This document shows positions 7,093 through 7,834 of a stretch of 7,834 bases of DNA, piece after piece. The translations under genes and the position numbers were made by a program. The stretch is from UMGS1312 sp964631595 (GTDB taxonomy: Bacteria; Bacillota; Clostridia; Oscillospirales; CAG-272), in contig CAZVXL010000046.1 of the NCBI GenBank assembly GCA_964631595.1, positions 1-7,834 of the forward strand. The letters run 5' to 3'. Every line of letters begins with the position of its first letter. Positions within the stretch are counted from its first letter, which is position 1. A model generated the notes under the pieces. That model ran no database searches. It saw only the letters and a program-made list of their open reading frames with translations, and was not told the origin of the DNA.

Positions 7093-7119
7093 TTAGCACT
7101 TTAGCGCCGTGAGTGCTAA
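7093..7119 (-). promoter_or_regulatory. CIRCE operator (HrcA binding site)
   Basis: On the minus strand it reads TTAGCACTC, nine bases, AAGTGCTAA. The CIRCE consensus is TTAGCACTC-N9-GAGTGCTAA, so the promoter-proximal arm is perfect and the distal arm has one mismatch. It starts 10 bases past the -10 box, at or just after the transcription start. It can therefore block initiation and also form a stem in the 5' leader. It controls the whole hrcA-grpE-dnaK-dnaJ-prmA operon. Confidence 0.96.
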
Positions 7120-7129
7120 TCATGCTATA

Positions 7130-7158
7130 AATTTACCATTTATCCGCCACCAAGTCAA
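7130..7158 (-). promoter_or_regulatory. Sigma-A promoter of the hrcA operon
   Basis: On the minus strand a -35 TTGACT (7153-7158, five of six consensus bases), a 17-base spacer and a -10 TAAATT (7130-7135, four of six). The start is expected near 7120-7123, at the edge of CIRCE. Upstream, 7159-7195 is very AT-rich with A and T runs and could act as an UP element. This is the expected vegetative promoter of a class I heat-shock operon. Confidence 0.85.
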
Positions 7159-7241
7159 GAGGATTGTTTATTTTATTTGTTAAATAATTATGAATACGCC
7201 TCCCCTATCTCTCTCCCGCTCTTTCACTCCCTTCTCGGGTA

Positions 7242-7270
7242 TTGCCAAATTTTCTCAAATGTATTATAAT
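7242..7270 (+). promoter_or_regulatory. Strong sigma-A promoter reading rightward into the structured RNA
   Basis: TTGCCA (7242-7247, five of six consensus bases), exactly 17 bases, then a perfect TATAAT (7265-7270). The start should be near 7277. It diverges from the hrcA promoter, and no convincing open frame begins close behind it, so its product is a leader or noncoding RNA of at least about 555 bases running to the window edge. Confidence 0.75.
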
Positions 7271-7298
7271 AAAAAGTAACACGATACGAGGACGGGAA

Positions 7299-7391
7299 AC
7301 GCAAGCTTTTTCGAGAAGGAGAACGCAAGCTTTTTCGAGAAGAAAAGCATCGCTTTCTTGAAATGAAAGCGCCGCTTTTTCGAGAAAAAGC
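7299..7391 (+). repeat. Four degenerate 22-24 bp tandem repeats
   Basis: Units begin at about 7301, 7325, 7347 and 7369 around a core like GCAAGCTTTTTCGAGAAG. Units 1 and 2 are nearly identical and 24 bases apart; units 3 and 4 are diverged with 22-base spacing. The last unit contains the hairpin GCTTTTTCGAGAAAAAGC (7374-7391, 7 bp stem, CGAG loop). The minus-strand frames through it give repeated LEKAC-like peptides, but the change of spacing from 24 to 22 breaks codon phase, so a coding role is unlikely. They lie inside the predicted transcript from the 7242-7270 promoter. I do not recognise the family. Confidence 0.75.
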
Positions 7392-7404
7392 TTGGCAAAG
7401 AACT

Positions 7405-7820
7405 TTAATCTGGTGTAGCCATATAGGATTACTAAAGCAATAGGCGCAAAGAAATATACATTTCTTTGCAAAAAGATACAGGGGGAATACCAAATGTCGG
7501 TTTTTCACTCCGTTAAAACCGACGATGTAGGATTACTTTGATAACGGTAATGCGTAAGGATTCCTATAGTGGGTAGTGATAAGGATATACAGTAAGGGAG
7601 ACTCCCGCCAGTCACTTCATACCCTAAGCAAAACTAATGCTTTAGATAAACTTTGCGAACCTAACTCCACCGCTGTAACCGCTCATCGCGCGGGACTTTC
7701 AACCATATTCGACCGCTCTGCGGTCGCGCGGATACCGAGCGGTTTAGGCAGGATAACTCCACCCGAGCAGTACCCCGAGATCATAGACATGGGGGGATAT
7801 TTAAGGGGGAGCGCCCGTAA
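7405..7820 (+). ncRNA. Large structured RNA, possibly a HEARO-type omega RNA
   Basis: A gene-free block dense in secondary structure. Stems seen: GCAAAGAAAT/ATTTCTTTGC (7446-7469, perfect 10 bp); GTCGGTTTT/AAAACCGAC (7496-7523, 9 bp); TAGGA/TCCTA closing over TTAC/GTAA (7528-7566); GGGTA/TACCC with GTGA/TCAC (7571-7624), holding the small GGGAGACTCCC hairpin; TAAGCA with TGCTTTA (7625-7644); and a long bulged hairpin, AACCGCTC/GAGCGGTT with GCGCG/CGCGC inside (7677-7744), capped by CGACCGC-TCT-GCGGTCG (7710-7726). A G-rich 3' end follows (GGGGGG 7791-7796, GGGGGAGCGCCC 7805-7816). It is transcribed from 7242-7270 and stops just before a ribosome-binding-like site. That layout fits an omega RNA (HEARO) in front of an iscB gene, as in IS200/IS605-type elements. 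Alternatives are another large bacterial RNA class, part of a group II intron, or a retron RNA. The structure is well supported; the class is inference, and the ends are approximate. Confidence 0.5.
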
Positions 7821-7823
7821 AGT

Positions 7824-7829
7824 AGGAAG
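7824..7829 (+). promoter_or_regulatory. Probable ribosome-binding site of a gene beyond the right edge
   Basis: AGGAAG followed by five A residues to the window end is well placed for a start codon at or just after 7835. It directly follows the structured RNA block, suggesting that the RNA is encoded just upstream of a protein gene on the same transcript. Confidence 0.4.
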
Positions 7830-7834
7830 AAAAA

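Noticed and set aside
7299..7391. CRISPR array
   Set aside because: Units are 22-24 bases with no unique spacers between them, and they are degenerate; this is a tandem repeat, not repeat-spacer alternation.
7446..7469. Intrinsic terminator for the plus-strand transcript
   Set aside because: The stem is AT-rich and is followed by AAAAAG rather than a T-run on the plus strand; on the minus strand it is followed by GCC.
7205..7508. Two minus-strand frames of 88 and 94 codons through the tandem repeats
   Set aside because: Their repeated LEKAC- or SRKSL-like peptides simply reflect the DNA repeats; repeat spacing changes from 24 to 22 bases break phase, and no ribosome site is seen.

Overview
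The window looks like chromosomal DNA from a gut-type Clostridia (Firmicutes, Oscillospiraceae/Ruminococcaceae-like). The grounds are a moderately GC-rich coding sequence, an HrcA/CIRCE-controlled hrcA-grpE-dnaK-dnaJ-prmA operon, a DnaK lacking the N-terminal-domain insertion of proteobacterial homologues, consensus sigma-A promoters, and a TPP-riboswitch-controlled ThiT-type ECF transporter gene. This placement is inference; no rRNA or other species-level marker is present.

Layout. Positions 1-100 (minus) hold the first 33 codons of an exported protein with a clear signal peptide. Positions 101-487 hold two diverging sigma-A promoters and a complete TPP riboswitch with its own intrinsic terminator; this controls thiT (488-1132, plus), the thiamine-binding S component of an ECF transporter. 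A compact hairpin (1136-1162) ends thiT and the heat-shock operon, which meet head to head. The minus-strand operon fills 1166-7059 in the order hrcA, grpE, dnaK, dnaJ, prmA. It starts from one sigma-A promoter (7130-7158) overlain by a CIRCE operator (7093-7119). HrcA is the repressor of the operon, GrpE, DnaK and DnaJ are the chaperone machine, and PrmA methylates ribosomal protein L11. The two gaps around dnaK carry GC-rich hairpins that may set relative chaperone levels.

The right end (about 7120-7834) is different: AT-richer, without a recognisable complete protein gene, and densely structured. A near-consensus plus-strand promoter (7242-7270) fires rightward through four degenerate 22-24 bp tandem repeats (7299-7391) into about 400 bases with at least six independent stem-loops. 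Several of these have perfect or compensated pairing over 7-10 bp. The block ends at a Shine-Dalgarno-like AGGAAG five bases before the window edge, so it appears to be a large structured RNA just upstream of a gene that starts outside the window. My leading hypothesis is a HEARO-type omega RNA preceding an IscB-like RNA-guided nuclease gene in an IS200/IS605-type element. The class is not proven from this window. The first codons past position 7834 and a covariance-model search would decide it.
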